A DNA stretch of 64,000 nt from Epiperipatus broadwayi (GCA_028023455.1 JAQFVV010006215.1:11205524-11269523); one strand, 5' to 3'. Positions 46,890-59,986 are shown, counted from the first letter of the stretch. A program made the numbers and translations. The notes: generated by a model not told the origin, from the letters alone.

Positions 46890-47450
46890 CACACCTATAC
46901 ATATAATGTAATATATAAGGGATTCAAACTCAGACTTTCACATGACGTTCAACTTTCCATGCCATCTCATATTGCTGACCCACCTGATAACACATATGTT
47001 GAAAAGATAAATAATCACCAATACACGTCTTTCATGCTAAACCAGAAATCATCAGTTGATCCAGATTACTATCTCCACACATATATACAATCAGTGCTCA
47101 GCTTTATATTAAGATAGCCAATCTTCATACTTTAATGAACAGGCTTCAAACTACTCCAACCCACAACTCTTCAGTCATCCATTTCATTTAAAATCTGATG
47201 ATGGAACATTGAAAGCCCACGTTAGTGCCAAGGTTGTTAATACAAAGCTGAGCACTGATTGTATATATGTGTGGAGATAGTAATCTGGACCAACTGATGA
47301 TTGCTGGTTTAGCATGAAATACGTATATTGGTGATTATTTATCTTTTCAACATGTGTGTGATCAGGTGGATCAGCAATATGAGATGGCATGGAGAGTTGA
47401 GGGTCGTGTGAAAGTCTGAGTTCGAATCCTTTATGTATTAGATTATTTAT
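46890..47450. repeat. Palindromic repeat family FB2, copy 2
   Basis: Left arm 46905-47140 (AAGGGATTCAAACTCAGAC, TGCCATCTCATATTGCTGAC, GATCCAGATTACTATCTCCA) is mirrored by 47215-47440 (GTCTGAGTTCGAATCC at the right end). Both arms translate to nearly the same peptide from opposite strands (MPSHIADPPD, then HVEKINNHQYT), which demonstrates the palindrome. The arm differences change amino acids freely, so the frame is not under selection. The outer tip GAGTTCGAATCC matches a pol III B box. Homologous to 45149-45722. Confidence 0.82.
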
Positions 47451-50400
47451 ATTATAGTTTTAGTGACTAAAGGCACATTAAACTGAAGAGACTAAACTGA
47501 ATAGAACTTTAAAATAAAATAACGAATAAAATGAGTTGATTTTTTTTTTTTTACAATAACTTTAAAGTAGCATAACCGGTCACTTTGCTCCTAATAATTA
47601 ATTAGCCTTCAAATTGCTCATTTGTATTCATTTTCTGAAAATACTCATTTATATTTTGTAATCTTTTAAGAGAAGATATTTTTTAATTTAATAATTAGTG
47701 ATTCCATTATGAAAAAATGCGAAATAAGTAATAAAGTACATCACTTAATCTCAATAATTGAATAATAACCCATTATATAAATTATCAAAATTATAATCTT
47801 AGATGTAAAATATTACTACATATTCTAAAACTGTACTGACAGAAAATGACCACTGATAATGAGATATTGCACATACATCTCTCTCAGTGTATTCAGACCC
47901 ATTAAATAAGAATGGAACATTCTACATTAATATAGTGCAAGTCTCACAATAATTCAGACTTGAATCACACGAGTACCCAAAAACTTTGCATAAATAATAA
48001 ATTAATAAATATGAAACTGATTAAATGATCTGGATTATACTATTTGAATTTGATTTAAATTTAGTTAATCCTACAGATATAATGTATTTTCAAATTTTTC
48101 TTAAACAATTTTTTTACAATCTAGCATTAAATATATGATTGTTCTGTAGAGCTACACACTACCATTTGATTTCTTATAATATGTGACCAATTTTTATCTC
48201 TGCCCTCTATTTTACTTTTGTTCTTGACTTCCTACTTTTGTTCTTTTCTATTTTCATTATCCTAATTGTTTTATTTTTAATTTTAAAATTTTTGGTTTAA
48301 TTTTTACAATATTAAAACTGTTTCGTTTGAATATTGATTTTTGGGACATTATAATTTAAATACCCATTTATATTTATAAATTATCTTGAGGCCACACACT
48401 GCATTATATACTGCATTTGTATGTGTAATAGTTTTAAATAATCCAAAGATTAATTATATATGTGATATCTATTAGATAATTAATTATTTCATGGATATTT
48501 TATTCTACATAAATTTCAACATTTTATGTTCTATGAAAGAATGGGTTTCATATTAGATTTTGTATTGTTATAAAAGGCAATATACTGGACAAATCTTCAT
48601 GTGAATAATTGTATAATATATTCTTTTTTTTTCATGTTATAATGAATAAAGCAATATCAACTATTCCAATACTTTTTATTATAGAAGTATATTCATCACA
48701 ATAACTTTGCTATAAAATAGACGTTATTGTTTTGAGTATCCAATTAAAGAATTAAAGTAAAAGTCAGCACTTTGAATATATAGGCATATTTCATCTTAAT
48801 ATCAAGTTATTTCTATTAAAAAATGGAAGCCATCCAAAATATAATTCTATAATTAATTTAATCTATTATGTTTCCACATATATTAATAATGTGACTAAAG
48901 TATTTATAGGTAAAAAAACACTTCTTATTAATTTTAGCATTTTTTCTACTCGTTTTTTAATATTTATATTTACTACCACTTTCTTGCTTTCATCTATAAG
49001 CTCATATACTATTTTCTAATGTTTGAAGCATTATATGGGAAAAACCACATCATCTCCCCTCCAAAAAAAGTCATATAATTTTCATTTATTTTTATGCTCT
49101 TAACATTTCATTTTAATCTGAAAAATACTTCACATAAAGCTGTTGGAAAAAGTTTTGAATAAATGGAAGTACTCCATTATACATCTTTTGGATTATTAAT
49201 CTTTTTAGTATCATCTTATTATAGCAATAATAGATTATTTAAAATTTTCAAAGTCTCTTTATTAATATTTTAAGTTTTTCTAAAGGATACTTAGATATTG
49301 AAAAAGTGTGGGGAAAATGTTAAAATATAATTTCTTACTGATCTGAAATTAGCATACACATGAAAAAGCTTCTCTATGCTTATTTATTAAATAAGATGAC
49401 TAAAATCATTAGAAAAATGTTTTGCTCAGTTCTGTACTGGAGTCATAATGTGCAACAAATTCATTGATTTATCTATATAAAGTCTACTTCATACTACAAC
49501 CCATAAAATATAACTTCCATAAATATTTCCATAACTACAACAAACCATAATGATGAAATAATTAAGTTTCTAAAGAAAAAGTTTAAAACAAAAATTGAAG
49601 TTAAAATGTCATTTTTGTTGAGAATGAAATTCAAGATATGCTATGTATAATCTCATATTCAAAACAAACATAATATACTTAAGCTGCAAATTTGAGTTAA
49701 AATGATATTGTAGTTTAATGCATGTTCAATATAATCACATCCAGCAAATTGAAAATATGCTGATTGGTCATATATCTTTCTATTGTATTTTTAAAGGTTT
49801 TTTTTCTCAGTGATGAAAGTTTATTTATAAAAAAAACTGATACAAATACAGTTAGAAAAAGGTTTACAAGGGAGTGATTATATGGTAAATTGAAATTTCA
49901 GGAGCAACATGGGGTAAGAGGGGACAGATACATGTGAAAAGGGAATGGGAAGTGGAACAGGGAAAGGGTGTGTAGTCCAGGCCAAAATTGTTAATATTAA
50001 AACTTATTTGAAAAATATTCAAACAATTGTCCTGAATCATAACCAATGTCATTACTATGTTATGAATGCAAGTATAATTAAACTTCATCTAAATAAAATT
50101 GTCTTATATCAAATTTTACAAATTAAGATCTGATAATGATAATAATAATAATTCAATTCAATTTTAATTAAAGTGCAAAACAACAACCAATGATCAATTA
50201 CAAATGCATATTAAAATAATAACTATAAAAAAATCTAATAATTGAACAAAATGATATATAGCAGGGATGAACATGCATGAGGTCAATGAGTGCTGCATGA
50301 CAGTTTTTTATATATTGTAAAGAGCCACAGCATATTATTATTTAAATAGACAAAAATAAATACATATTCTACATAAGTTTTAAGTGCTATACAAAATACA

Positions 50401-50785
50401 TAAGAAAATATAATTAAGATAAAGAAATAAAATAATAAATACTTTTTATGATGTTTTTTATATTGCTTAGTTTAAAATGATTTTTAAATATTTTATTATG
50501 TTTGATGTAATTATATACATAATAAAAAAGAGACATGTTTGCAATTAGAATTATTAACATAAAAATATATCAAAATATGGCAATTCATATAATTAAATAT
50601 TTTTTCCCCTCTCATTTTAAATCATTATACCCTCAAATGAATTATTTCTTAGTTTTCACTTAAGATGAAAACAAATATAGTTTTCAATAGATGTGTTAGA
50701 AAAATGTGCAAGAAATTTAATAAAAAAAATCCATGATTTATAAATTCAATAATAAATAAATTTTGATTCATTTCCTAGAATAAAA
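47451..50785. other. AT-rich stretch, no gene
   Basis: No coding region supported. A short G-rich patch at 49900-49970 gives the only GC-skewed sequence and has no recognised translation on either strand. Confidence 0.5.
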
Positions 50786-51166
50786 AGTATCATACCAGTT
50801 ACATCCTTTTTAAACACTTTATCAATACTTTTATTTATATCAAACTAACACTTTTGACTGTCCTGCAGTCATCATCAGAGCTACAATATTCAAATATATA
50901 ATTATACAATTAATACACTTATTCACATATTCATATACATAATTAAATTCACAATATAAACAAAAATATACATTTTAATCTGACCATTATATTTAATTAT
51001 TGTATTTAATTATGTATATGAATATGTGGATAAGTGTATTAATTGTATAATTATATATTTGAATATTGTAGCTCTGATGATGACTGCAGGACAGTTGAAA
51101 CTGTTAGTTTGATATAAATAAAAGTATTGATAAAGTGTTTAAGAAAGGTGTAAATGGCATGATGAA
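50786..51166. mobile_element. Palindrome of two Penelope-type termini
   Basis: The left arm (50786-50960) and right arm (51000-51166) are reverse complements with about 90% match: CACTTTATCAATACTTTTAT, then ATATCAAACTAACA, GACTGTCCTGCAGTCATCAT, GAGCTACAATATTC. The right arm, read on plus, contains a hammerhead-like motif followed by a GATATAAATAAAAGTATTG tail, as in Penelope terminal regions. No RT remains between the arms. It is either a collapsed pair of pLTRs or an independent foldback. Confidence 0.65.
51074..51109 (+). ncRNA. Hammerhead-ribozyme-like motif
   Basis: CTGATGA (51074-51080), ACTG pairing with CAGT (51083-51086 and 51092-51095), GAAA (51097-51100), and a minimal stem III ACT/AGT (51100-51108) followed by T, giving a permitted GUU cleavage triplet. 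The core is closer to consensus than in the 35-40 kb elements. Stem I is weak or absent. The mirror copy at about 50855-50878 (minus) has CAAAA in place of GAAA and must be inactive. Confidence 0.55.
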
Positions 51167-51224
51167 ATCAATACATAGGAAAAGAAAAAGTAGAAAATTA
51201 GATTAAAAAGTGAAATATTGTTAT

Positions 51225-52057
51225 TAAAATAAGGTTACTTCATCTTGTTTTAATGTAGTGAGTTTATCTTCCAACATTTTCTCAATTACATTGATCTGTT
51301 CTTGATCAATTTGTAGATTTTATTTTAATAGTTTCATGCTATCTTCCATGTTGGATTCAAATTGAATTTGTTTATCATCATTTCCTTGATTCTAATCTTA
51401 TTTATTTTCTATTTCTTTCTTTAATTGCATTGAATCATATATAGTTTGCTCTAATTCATCTGGTTTATTTACAATATTTTGATTTATCTTTTCATTAATC
51501 TATAGAACCACTTATTCAATCTCTTTCTTTTATAATTTTGCTCAAATCTTTTGATCAAAATGTTTTTTCATCATTAATTCCATATTCTTTTATCCATTTT
51601 AATCTTCAATTCTAGCTGCTTTTGTTCAATTTCTGTGTTTCAATTTATTTGCTTTCTCATCTTTTCTCTCATTTGATGAAAATGTTTTGTCAAATTTCCA
51701 TTTTCTTTAATAATATGATGAATATCTGTATAATATCTAAATGTAACAGCATCCTTTTTAGGAATTTTATCTCATTACTTTGTTATTCCCCCATTTGTTT
51801 ATATATCTCATTATCTGGGTCCACATATCCATATTAAAAGTCTATATATCATCTTCTTTCTTTATGTTATCTTTTAAACAGAATTGTTTCTAAAGTTTCT
51901 TCTACAATCACCTCCCAATGTTATTCATTCATCTCATTTTCATTATGCTTTTTTTTATTATTTGCATATGTTCTTTAATATGCAATAAAATCATTATTAT
52001 CAATATATTTACAACTGAATTCACTACCAACTGTGCTAGATCATCCCCTGGATCCAT
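51225..52057 (-). pseudogene. Decayed coiled-coil ORF, possible retroelement ORF1/gag
   Basis: The minus strand opens at 52057 with MDPGDDLAQLVVNSVVNI, then a region with stops and frameshifts (WEVIVEETLETILF, YGYVDPDNEIYKQMGE), then one frame rich in Lys, Glu, Gln and Leu to 51225 (KNMELMMKKHFDQK, INEKINQNIVNKPDELEQTI, SMQLKKEIENK, IQFESNMEDSMKLLK, QINVIEKMLEDKLTTL). The C-terminal half has heptad-like Leu/Ile spacing typical of a coiled coil. At least ten stops are present. I do not recognise a family. It begins 60 bases from the Penelope-type palindrome, but I see no evidence that they belong together. Confidence 0.5.
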
Positions 52058-52629
52058 TTGAAATCTAACAAGTACTTGAATTTTCAGTCACCAACTTTAG
52101 CACTTTGTTTGTGTTTTTAATTACAATTTACAAAGAAAGAAAAAAATTCAGATCAACCATATCATATATTCATCTCAAACAAATGTGTGATTATTATAGA
52201 TATTTGATCAAAATCTCACTGTGGGGCAAAAAATTACAAATAGTGAATGAATACTCCTGATGAAATTATATGGAATTATAATTTTATTTATAGAATTAAT
52301 ATGCAATCAGACAAGATTACTTATAAAGAAGTTAGTACACTATTTAAACAAATAAAGAATTGTTTATTCACAAAGTATCCTAATTGTCAATCAAGATATA
52401 AAGTTCTTTACCTTAAACAGGCTTATATATATCATAAGAATTTGATTATTTTTATGATTATAATTTAATGATAATAATTTTTTTAATAAGGAAGCTATTC
52501 TTTCTCCCCTATCTTTTAACTTTTAGTTGACATGTACCATAGAAAACAATAGTAGTTATTTGTAATATGGCCAAAATTTATTTTGATTAATTTTAAAACA
52601 TTAACCTTTCAGTTATATATTATAATACT
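52058..52629. other. AT-rich stretch, no gene
   Basis: The frame at 52247-52468 has an irregular translation with no motif, and I do not support it as a gene. Confidence 0.4.
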
Positions 52630-52740
52630 AACATGGTTACGTGATTGAGCACACTTGCTGAAGAATAAATTGCTGGCTTTTGGTATATCTGGATATAATC
52701 CCATGCATGGCTGACTCTCACAAATACAATACATTAATTC
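52630..52740 (+). mobile_element. tRNA-like / SINE-like segment
   Basis: CATGGTTACGTGATTGAGCA resembles an A box. About 50 bases on, TCTGGATATAATCCCATGC resembles a degenerate B box, and CATGG / CCATG could close an acceptor-like stem. It then runs into an AT-rich tail. It is too degenerate for certainty and is not obviously the same family as the SINE at 13.9 and 21.5 kb. Confidence 0.35.
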
Positions 52741-52849
52741 ATATCATTAGTTTCAGAGTCCCTAGACACTTACATATATCTAATATGAAATTATTATAAT
52801 CATTGCACCTTACTTACAACAACAATTTTAGGGAGTGGCCACATTAGGT

Positions 52850-53000
52850 CCAAATCCTGATTTAATTAATAATAACACAACTTAATTAAATGAGATGGAC
52901 TTTTTGGATCTGATCTTGAATTTAACAGTAACACTACTTATTTAGCTGAGATGGCATGTTAAGTCTGTCCTTGAATTTACTAGACCATAATCATAAATAA
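52850..53000 (+). repeat. Short tandem repeat, ~70 bp units
   Basis: TTAATTAAATGAGATGGAC, GGATCTGATCTTGAATTTAA and AACACTACTTATTTAGCTGA followed by GAGATGGCATG, GTCTGTCCTTGAATTTAC form two to three diverged units. Non-coding. Confidence 0.45.
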
Positions 53001-53682
53001 ATTTACCATATAGTTATAATATATTTTAATCATTCAACAGTGATCTAATAATTGCATTTATAAGTTCTACATACATAAAATCTAATTCAAGGTAATAATG
53101 ACAGTTAATTTACATACAAATAAACTTGATCAAATTTCAAAACAATCCTTTAACTTAAAGCTCTATTAATTAACTATCACAGTTTGAGTATTTTACAAGC
53201 ATGCATACTTCATGTGTTTAAAATGAATATTACACCTTGATTATTTTTTCTAGTTTTACACATTGACTTACAATTTTTTCATGAAAAGACAACTTTTTTT
53301 AAAGAAGATAAAAATTTTAGCTAATCATATATATAGTAAAAGCAAAGATGAAACAAATTTTGTAATTAGATATTTTAAAGCGCAGTTCAATTTATAGTTG
53401 CTTTAGAGCAAATGTTGACTCCTTTTTTAAAAATAAAATATTCATTTCTTTTTTTAATCAATTAATTAAATAATATCTTATATATAAAATCCATATTTTC
53501 TCTGTAGTCTCATTGGTGAATAAATGTTTTGTTTGATGGCATCACAACCACTAAGTTTATGTGAACATAATTCTATCATCAAATAAAATATGCTAGGAAA
53601 AAACTAAGTATGAGTGCTTTTAACAACAGAGATATAGTATGTATTTCATGGTTCTCATCCAGCTGTAGAAACAGCCACAAAC
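53001..53682. other. AT-rich stretch, no gene
   Basis: Nothing supportable beyond poly(A/T) tracts. Confidence 0.5.
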
Positions 53683-54830
53683 AGCAATTCATAATTTGAT
53701 ATTAAGGCACTTAATGCTTTCATGGTATATCAATCCCTTAACAGAGTTCAGCTGAATGACATACTTAACAATGTTAATGAACTTTTATAAATTAGCAATG
53801 TTCAATAAAAAAACATATTTACATTAAATCTTAAAAAAAGTGTTAAAGTAACCAATGAAAAAAAATACAAATATTATATTTATTAAATAAAATTACAAAA
53901 ACAACTGACATTTTTGTATTCTGTCCCAGCCAGCTGTGCCAATTCATAATTTGATATTAAGGTACTCTGTGCTTTCATGGTATGTCAATTCCCTAATGTA
54001 AGTCAGATGAATGACATACTTATCTATTAATAAACACTATTTATTAATTCAGAGAGTGCTCCAGTAAATATATATTTGAAGCTGTAAAGCTATCAAATAT
54101 AGCAGATATATTTAAAAATGTAAATTTTAATTTAGCTTTATTAAAATTTAGAGATTTATTTATACAATATTTAAATATTTCATTTAATTTATATTAAATC
54201 TTTAAAAAGTTGATAAAGCAATTAATTTTGCAGTAACAATGGTCTCTGCCATTAAAAAATGCTCAGAAAAGACACATGATTTTAATAAATTGGGAAGAAA
54301 ATGTGATTATAGAACATAAGTTTATGTTTGAAATGCAATATTTAGTAAGGGGGAGATAGATTGTATAGTAATATATGTACATTTAATTTTGGTTAGTGTA
54401 TTATTACATTTAGGCAAAGAATTAATAAAAAACACTCAGAAAAGAAATAGTATAAGGTCTTTGAACTATAAAAGTATAGTATTTAAGTTGCAAAGAAAAA
54501 CTACATAATTTCATGTTTGAAATGTGATATAGAGTAAAGGGGAGACAAATATACTTTAGTACCATGTTTTCATTTAGTTTTTATTAGCTTGTAATTTATC
54601 AAAACATTGCCCTTTCAGGGACTACGTTTCTCATATTTAATACATAATATTAAAATATTTTGTTTAACTTACATTAAATCTCTGGTAGTTTTGGCTAGCA
54701 TATAATTGAAGTTGAAATGACAACCTTCTGGATGGCTACATTTCTCATGTTTAATATATAATATTAAAATCTTTTGTTTAATTAAATCTCAGAAACAAAT
54801 TTGTTAAAGCAGCCAATTTAAAAAAAACAT
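53683..54830 (+). repeat. Degenerate tandem array, ~250-bp period
   Basis: CAATTCATAATTTGATATTA, then GCTTTCATGGTATATCAAT occurs at 53683 and 53938. CATTAAATCTT..AAAGT with AAAG-AACCAAT occurs near 53823, 54195, 54672 and 54783. A block TTTATGTTTGAAATGCAAT with GTAAGGGGGAGA occurs near 54324 and 54510; TTCTCATATTTAATACATAA occurs near 54630 and 54745. These interleaved repeats indicate an old, rearranged array with no coding content. Confidence 0.55.
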
Positions 54831-56435
54831 CGGGCTTTATATAATCTGGGTGCAGTCTCGTTATTTTATAAACATCTTATAGATAAAAAAATATAATTTA
54901 TTATAATTAAATCTAAGTTAAGAGTTTATAAAATAAAACTTAAAATGGTTAATATATTTGAATAACAGTCTAATTGATAAAAAATTGTGTTTTTTTTTAA
55001 CTTACATAAGCATAAAGTTTTATAACTGGAATTCTCTACAGTTTGTTGTGAGGTTTTTTATGGATTAAAATTTCTCCCATGATGGTATGCATTAAATGAT
55101 TCCATTTATAATCATGTTCCTTTCTTTACAAGTTGCTATAATGTCCTTTATCAATCTTCTGTCTTTGAAATTTGAGGTTTAAATATTTCCCCCCTTCATT
55201 TTGAGTAGAGATTTCTTCTGAATAAGTTAGACTTGCAAGGAGTTCATGTTAGATTTCAGGCATTTCCTCTTTTCTACTCAGTCATCCTAAAAATGAAACA
55301 ATGCATCTAGAATAAAGCAAAAATATCAATTAATTTCAAGAAAAATTGACTAAATATATCTCTGATATTTTCTTTTAACACCTTTGATAATCTCTTATTT
55401 TCAACATGCCTTTGCGACCTTATTTTATTTTAATTGTGTGAATTTTCAAAACACTATCATTATTTAATTGCTTGCATTTTTCTCTTCTTTTTGAATCTCA
55501 TACCTCAAAACAGATTTAATCCTTTTATTAATTTATTTTTAATCTAATTATTTAAATTTAACACAAGTATACTTAAGTGAGTTGTTTGCAATATGTTTCA
55601 TACATTCTTTTAATCTTTGATAATACCTTTTATAATTACATATAATACTTTAATTTAAGATACTACTTTTATTTTATAAATGCTTAAGATTTGCCCATAC
55701 ATAAACGTTTAGGTAAGAAAAGATAAATGGATTCATTCTATCTTTCCAAAAAAACTTTATCTTGTGATTGGAATTGAGAGTATTCATTTATAATTTAAAT
55801 CTTCAAAGCACATATGTATTAGCTTAATAGGTGATTATTATTACTTTTATTTTATATAACTTTCTTTAAAACTTTTGAATGCTATATTTATTAGCATATC
55901 CTCTCAACAACGAAATCCAAGGCTGGTAATAAAATGGATGACATTATTTCAATATACATATATATATTAAACTTTTGGGATTGTATATATATATATGGTG
56001 CTGTTGTTTTGCATCCCTCCTCTCAATCCCACAATATAACAATCATTTAGCAGTGCAGAAAGTCAGACTACTCTGATATATATATATATATAATTTCTAG
56101 ATTTTCTAGTAAGTGGATATTTTTGAAAAATGTTTCATTGCCACTTAGTTTAAAGTTAAAAAAAATTGTTTTTAATTTTGTCTCATAATTTTAGTCTAAC
56201 GAATAATCTTATTTTAACATTTATTGATAAAGAATTCCCTAACATAATTTATATAAAATTTAGAAATATTTGATTTGTTCTTGAATTTATTGGTATTACA
56301 CATGTTTAATTCTTATAAAATCTTAAATTTAAATTATATAGTGAAAAGAAAAGTTAATTGTGACAAAAGAAAAACGATGCAAAAAAAAAAAGGCATCACA
56401 AGATGCTAATGTTAATTTAACATCAATTAATATAT
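54831..56435. other. AT-rich stretch, no gene
   Basis: No supported gene. TA microsatellites occur near 55960-56000 and 56075-56095. Confidence 0.5.
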
Positions 56436-56438
56436 AGA

Positions 56439-56511
56439 GAGACTTGTGACAGAATGGTTTACACGTCATCCTGACATATCCACAAGCGTAGGTTCAAATC
56501 CAAGTTAGATA
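56439..56511 (+). other. tRNA-like segment (tRNA pseudogene or SINE head)
   Basis: AGACTTGTGACAGAATGG (A-box type TGACAGAATGG) and GTAGGTTCAAATCCAAGTTA (perfect B box GGTTCAAATCC) lie about 45 bases apart. Outer GACTTG can pair with CAAGTT as an acceptor stem. D and anticodon stems do not form cleanly, so I do not call a functional tRNA or an anticodon. Confidence 0.5.
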
Positions 56512-57944
56512 AAACATATTTTTTAAACAAAGCAATTTGTTTCAGATAGCTGGCCTTTAGTAATCTACATAGATATCTAATATTGGTTAATAAATAAGAA
56601 TCTAATTATTTTTAATCTAGAATGTAAAACAAAATTATAAGTCATCTGCATCCAGCTACAGGTAAACCTGATCTGTAATGACCTTTCGTATTTTTTTTTT
56701 TTTTTTGAGAGCTGTTGAAAAAATCTTTGACCTTTAAACATTTAGCATATTTGATAAGACTAAGTTGTCAATATATATACATGATCAGCCTATTAATTTT
56801 ATTTTATATGTTGGCTATCAATATCAAATGTTAATCTGCATTATACGGGAAACTAAAATTAGCTCCTTGTTTATAACAAATATTCTTGGTATAGTTTTCA
56901 ATATATGTAAAATGAATGATTTTATATAATATAAGTCAGTAGTTAAATCTCTCAGATTTATAATAAATTTGGTTTATGAATTAACCTTTTTCATTCGAAG
57001 AGCATAAACAACTCTTCATGTGAGGGTTTTTATTTTCCAATATATTAATAATATATATATAATGAAAGAATTTATTCTGAATTTTTTTTATTAAATGTCA
57101 ATTAAAAACTAATTCAGTAAAAATCTATTACATCGGTAATTATGCATATTAATGTTTTTAAAGTGGAATGTTTTTTTTTTTTATAATCTACAAATTATAA
57201 AAAAATCACTTATTATATGATATTATTAAATTTGATTAAATTAATAACGAAAGCCTAGTCTTTATTATTTTATAACAAAATAAAATACTAAAGGTATTGT
57301 CACAGTGGATGTTTTATTCTTTTGATATAAATAACTAAGTAAATACGCTAAGTCATTATTTAACAATTATCCCAAACCATATCTTTATAGTCAAAAGTTT
57401 ACAACTATTTTTCCGATAAAAATGTAGAATGGAAAGATAGCAATTAATCTTGGATAATAATTACTACGCATAACTATTTACTCTGCGCTTCTTTCAACAA
57501 ACGTGAAAAATTGTTCTAATTACGAACTATTTACTTCTATACACATCATACGAACATATATATATATATATTGTACGTAACTGCAGTGTGCGTTCGTATT
57601 AAAATATATATATATTTCCAAATGTTAATATAGTTTTTAAAGATGGTTTTATAATGTTTTATTTATGGTGAATATAAACATCATTTCTGAATATAGTTAT
57701 TCTAATAGTAAAGTAATCTTAATGTTCTCTAGGGGTAACATGACTAGAAAAAATATTACTGAGATTGCAGTAGATGAATTTATTTTAAAAGCAACTTTAA
57801 TGTGGTAATTTGTATTGATTTTTTTTTGTACAATTTATTTGCTTATTTTTATTATTATTAATAGTAAGCACATATACATGCGAATTAAAAAAGGAAAAAG
57901 ATTTTAAAAATAAAAGTCATAAGTTTATCTTTCTATTTATCTGC
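56512..57944. other. AT-rich stretch, no gene
   Basis: No coding signal. TA runs near 57045 and 57562-57615; the latter is flanked by imperfect inverted CGTACG-like bases. Confidence 0.5.
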
Positions 57945-58150
57945 CTTATGTGTTGAGTATGTCTGCCTGTATGCTTACCATTTATCCGTTCTTTAATTTA
58001 TTTATCCATTCATCTACTCATCCATCTATATATCTATCTGTCTGTTTAAATGTGTGCCTGTTTTCTCTTCATTTACTTGTACATCATCCATTTATACATC
58101 AATCTAACTATCTGTATTTTTAACTAGCCATACATTCACATACATGCATC
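57945..58150. repeat. Imperfect tetranucleotide repeat
   Basis: A pyrimidine-rich run built from CATC, TATC, ATCT and GTCT words (CCATCTATATATCTATCTGT and similar), interrupted throughout. An old ATCT-type microsatellite. Confidence 0.55.
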
Positions 58151-59986
58151 CAACATACACATAGTTTTAATATATGCACAAAGTGTGGAATGCATATTTC
58201 ATCTTTTTTAAAAGTTTTGCATATGTTATCTCACTTGTAAGTAAAGTTTTTATCGCAGGTTAGATTGTCTTTTTACTTTCTATTATATTTTGTTGAAGCC
58301 TTAAAATACTAAGTAGATACATATAGTTCAAGTCTACTTTCCAATAATGCACAAGATTTTGAAATTAAAGAAATTTATTTAAGACCTAAAGATAAGGTTA
58401 AAACTTTTGAGACAATAAAAAATAACCATTCTAATGGGAGGTTTCCATATAAAAGTGAAAAATAAAAGGATAAAATGGTTATTTAAAGAATGTGATGCTA
58501 ACTATATAATTGGAAAGAGAAATACAGAATAGAATTATACAGTTTGTTATTTAAATTAAATTTACAATAGTAAACATTTAGCATTCCAACATCATTCCCA
58601 CTGTCTTTTCACTTAAATAATATCCAATAATATTTATGCAAATTATATAGATTATATTTCATTTGGACACAGATGGTTATAAACCATCATTAACACCATG
58701 ATTATATCTAAAACAGATTGTGAATCTGGTCATTGACTTCTTTGAGCTGAATTTAAAATAACACTAAGCTGGATAAAAAAATAACAAAAATAAATAAATA
58801 AATCATTGAAAAAACATTAGATTTTCAGAGTACCCTTCAAAATTGAAACAATTTATTGATCAAGACTGTGAAAATGGATGGGATTATATTAAAATTGGTC
58901 TAAGAAGTAATTAAGTGCAGTTAAAATAAAATAAGACTTCAGAAATATAAACATCAAATATCTGATGTGGAATTTGATATGACTGAAGACAGTGAGAAAT
59001 AATTTTTCACATGATAGTATGGAATTTAAAACTAAAAGGATGTGTGAAATTAATGATAAAATTAAATATGCTTCCCAGAATGAGAATTTCTACAAAAATT
59101 TATACCAGAAATGAGCAATATGCTAATATTAATTATACAATAATGTGTGATAAACCTTGATAAATTTAATAATAAATACCATGACACATGCACTTGAAAT
59201 AGTTAAGATGTAGAAGAAATATTGTCACCATCTTTATTATGACTAAAGTCAACCCTACAAATAGATAACAAGTGAAAAAAATGATCTATAACCAGATATT
59301 GTTAAATCAGAAAGAGGCAAAGATACAAATAAATTAAAAAATAAAAAAGCTTCTGTCATAGACTGAATAACTGAAATCATAAAAAGCATAGGACTGAACT
59401 AAAAAAATTATCTACTTTGTCAAAGGATTTGAAGAACCAAAACATAGTCATGAGAATGGGCTCATTTAATCTTTATCCTGGTTTATAAGAAAAGCAACTC
59501 TCCTAGATGTTATAACTATAGCCTCAACTTTACATGCAAGTAAACCACATGTGAAATGGTTTGATGAAATTTGAAAATGTGTGTGATATAGAAATGAAAA
59601 CTAAAAATCAGAGAAACTTGATTAAATTTAGATACGTCTTCATTTTACAATGGATCAATAATGGTTGAAAGATTATTGAAATCAAATCATATTAAAAACT
59701 AACAAGCCATGCAAATCATCATTATTTAAATTATTTATGTTAATATGTTACTATAAATATCATTATAATTTATATAAGATATATTTTCCTGATAAAAGCA
59801 TGTGTTATTAATGAGTTTGAAAAGAAAACATTACTCTTCATGAAAATATTAGTGATTAAAGATAAATAAAATATAACAACTAAAAACTCTGAGATTAATA
59901 TAAATTGTGGAAACTATAACATATTTAACATTTTTTACTTGATCAACCCAAATTAATCTTTGTTTTTACACTTTAGCTAATAATAG

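Noticed and set aside
46875-47390. Two open frames on opposite strands with almost the same translation (MPSHIADPPD...)
   Set aside because: They are the two arms of a palindromic repeat. Differences between the arms change amino acids freely, so there is no sign of coding selection.
56439-56511. A functional tRNA gene
   Set aside because: The B box and acceptor-like ends are good, but D and anticodon stems do not form, so no anticodon can be assigned.
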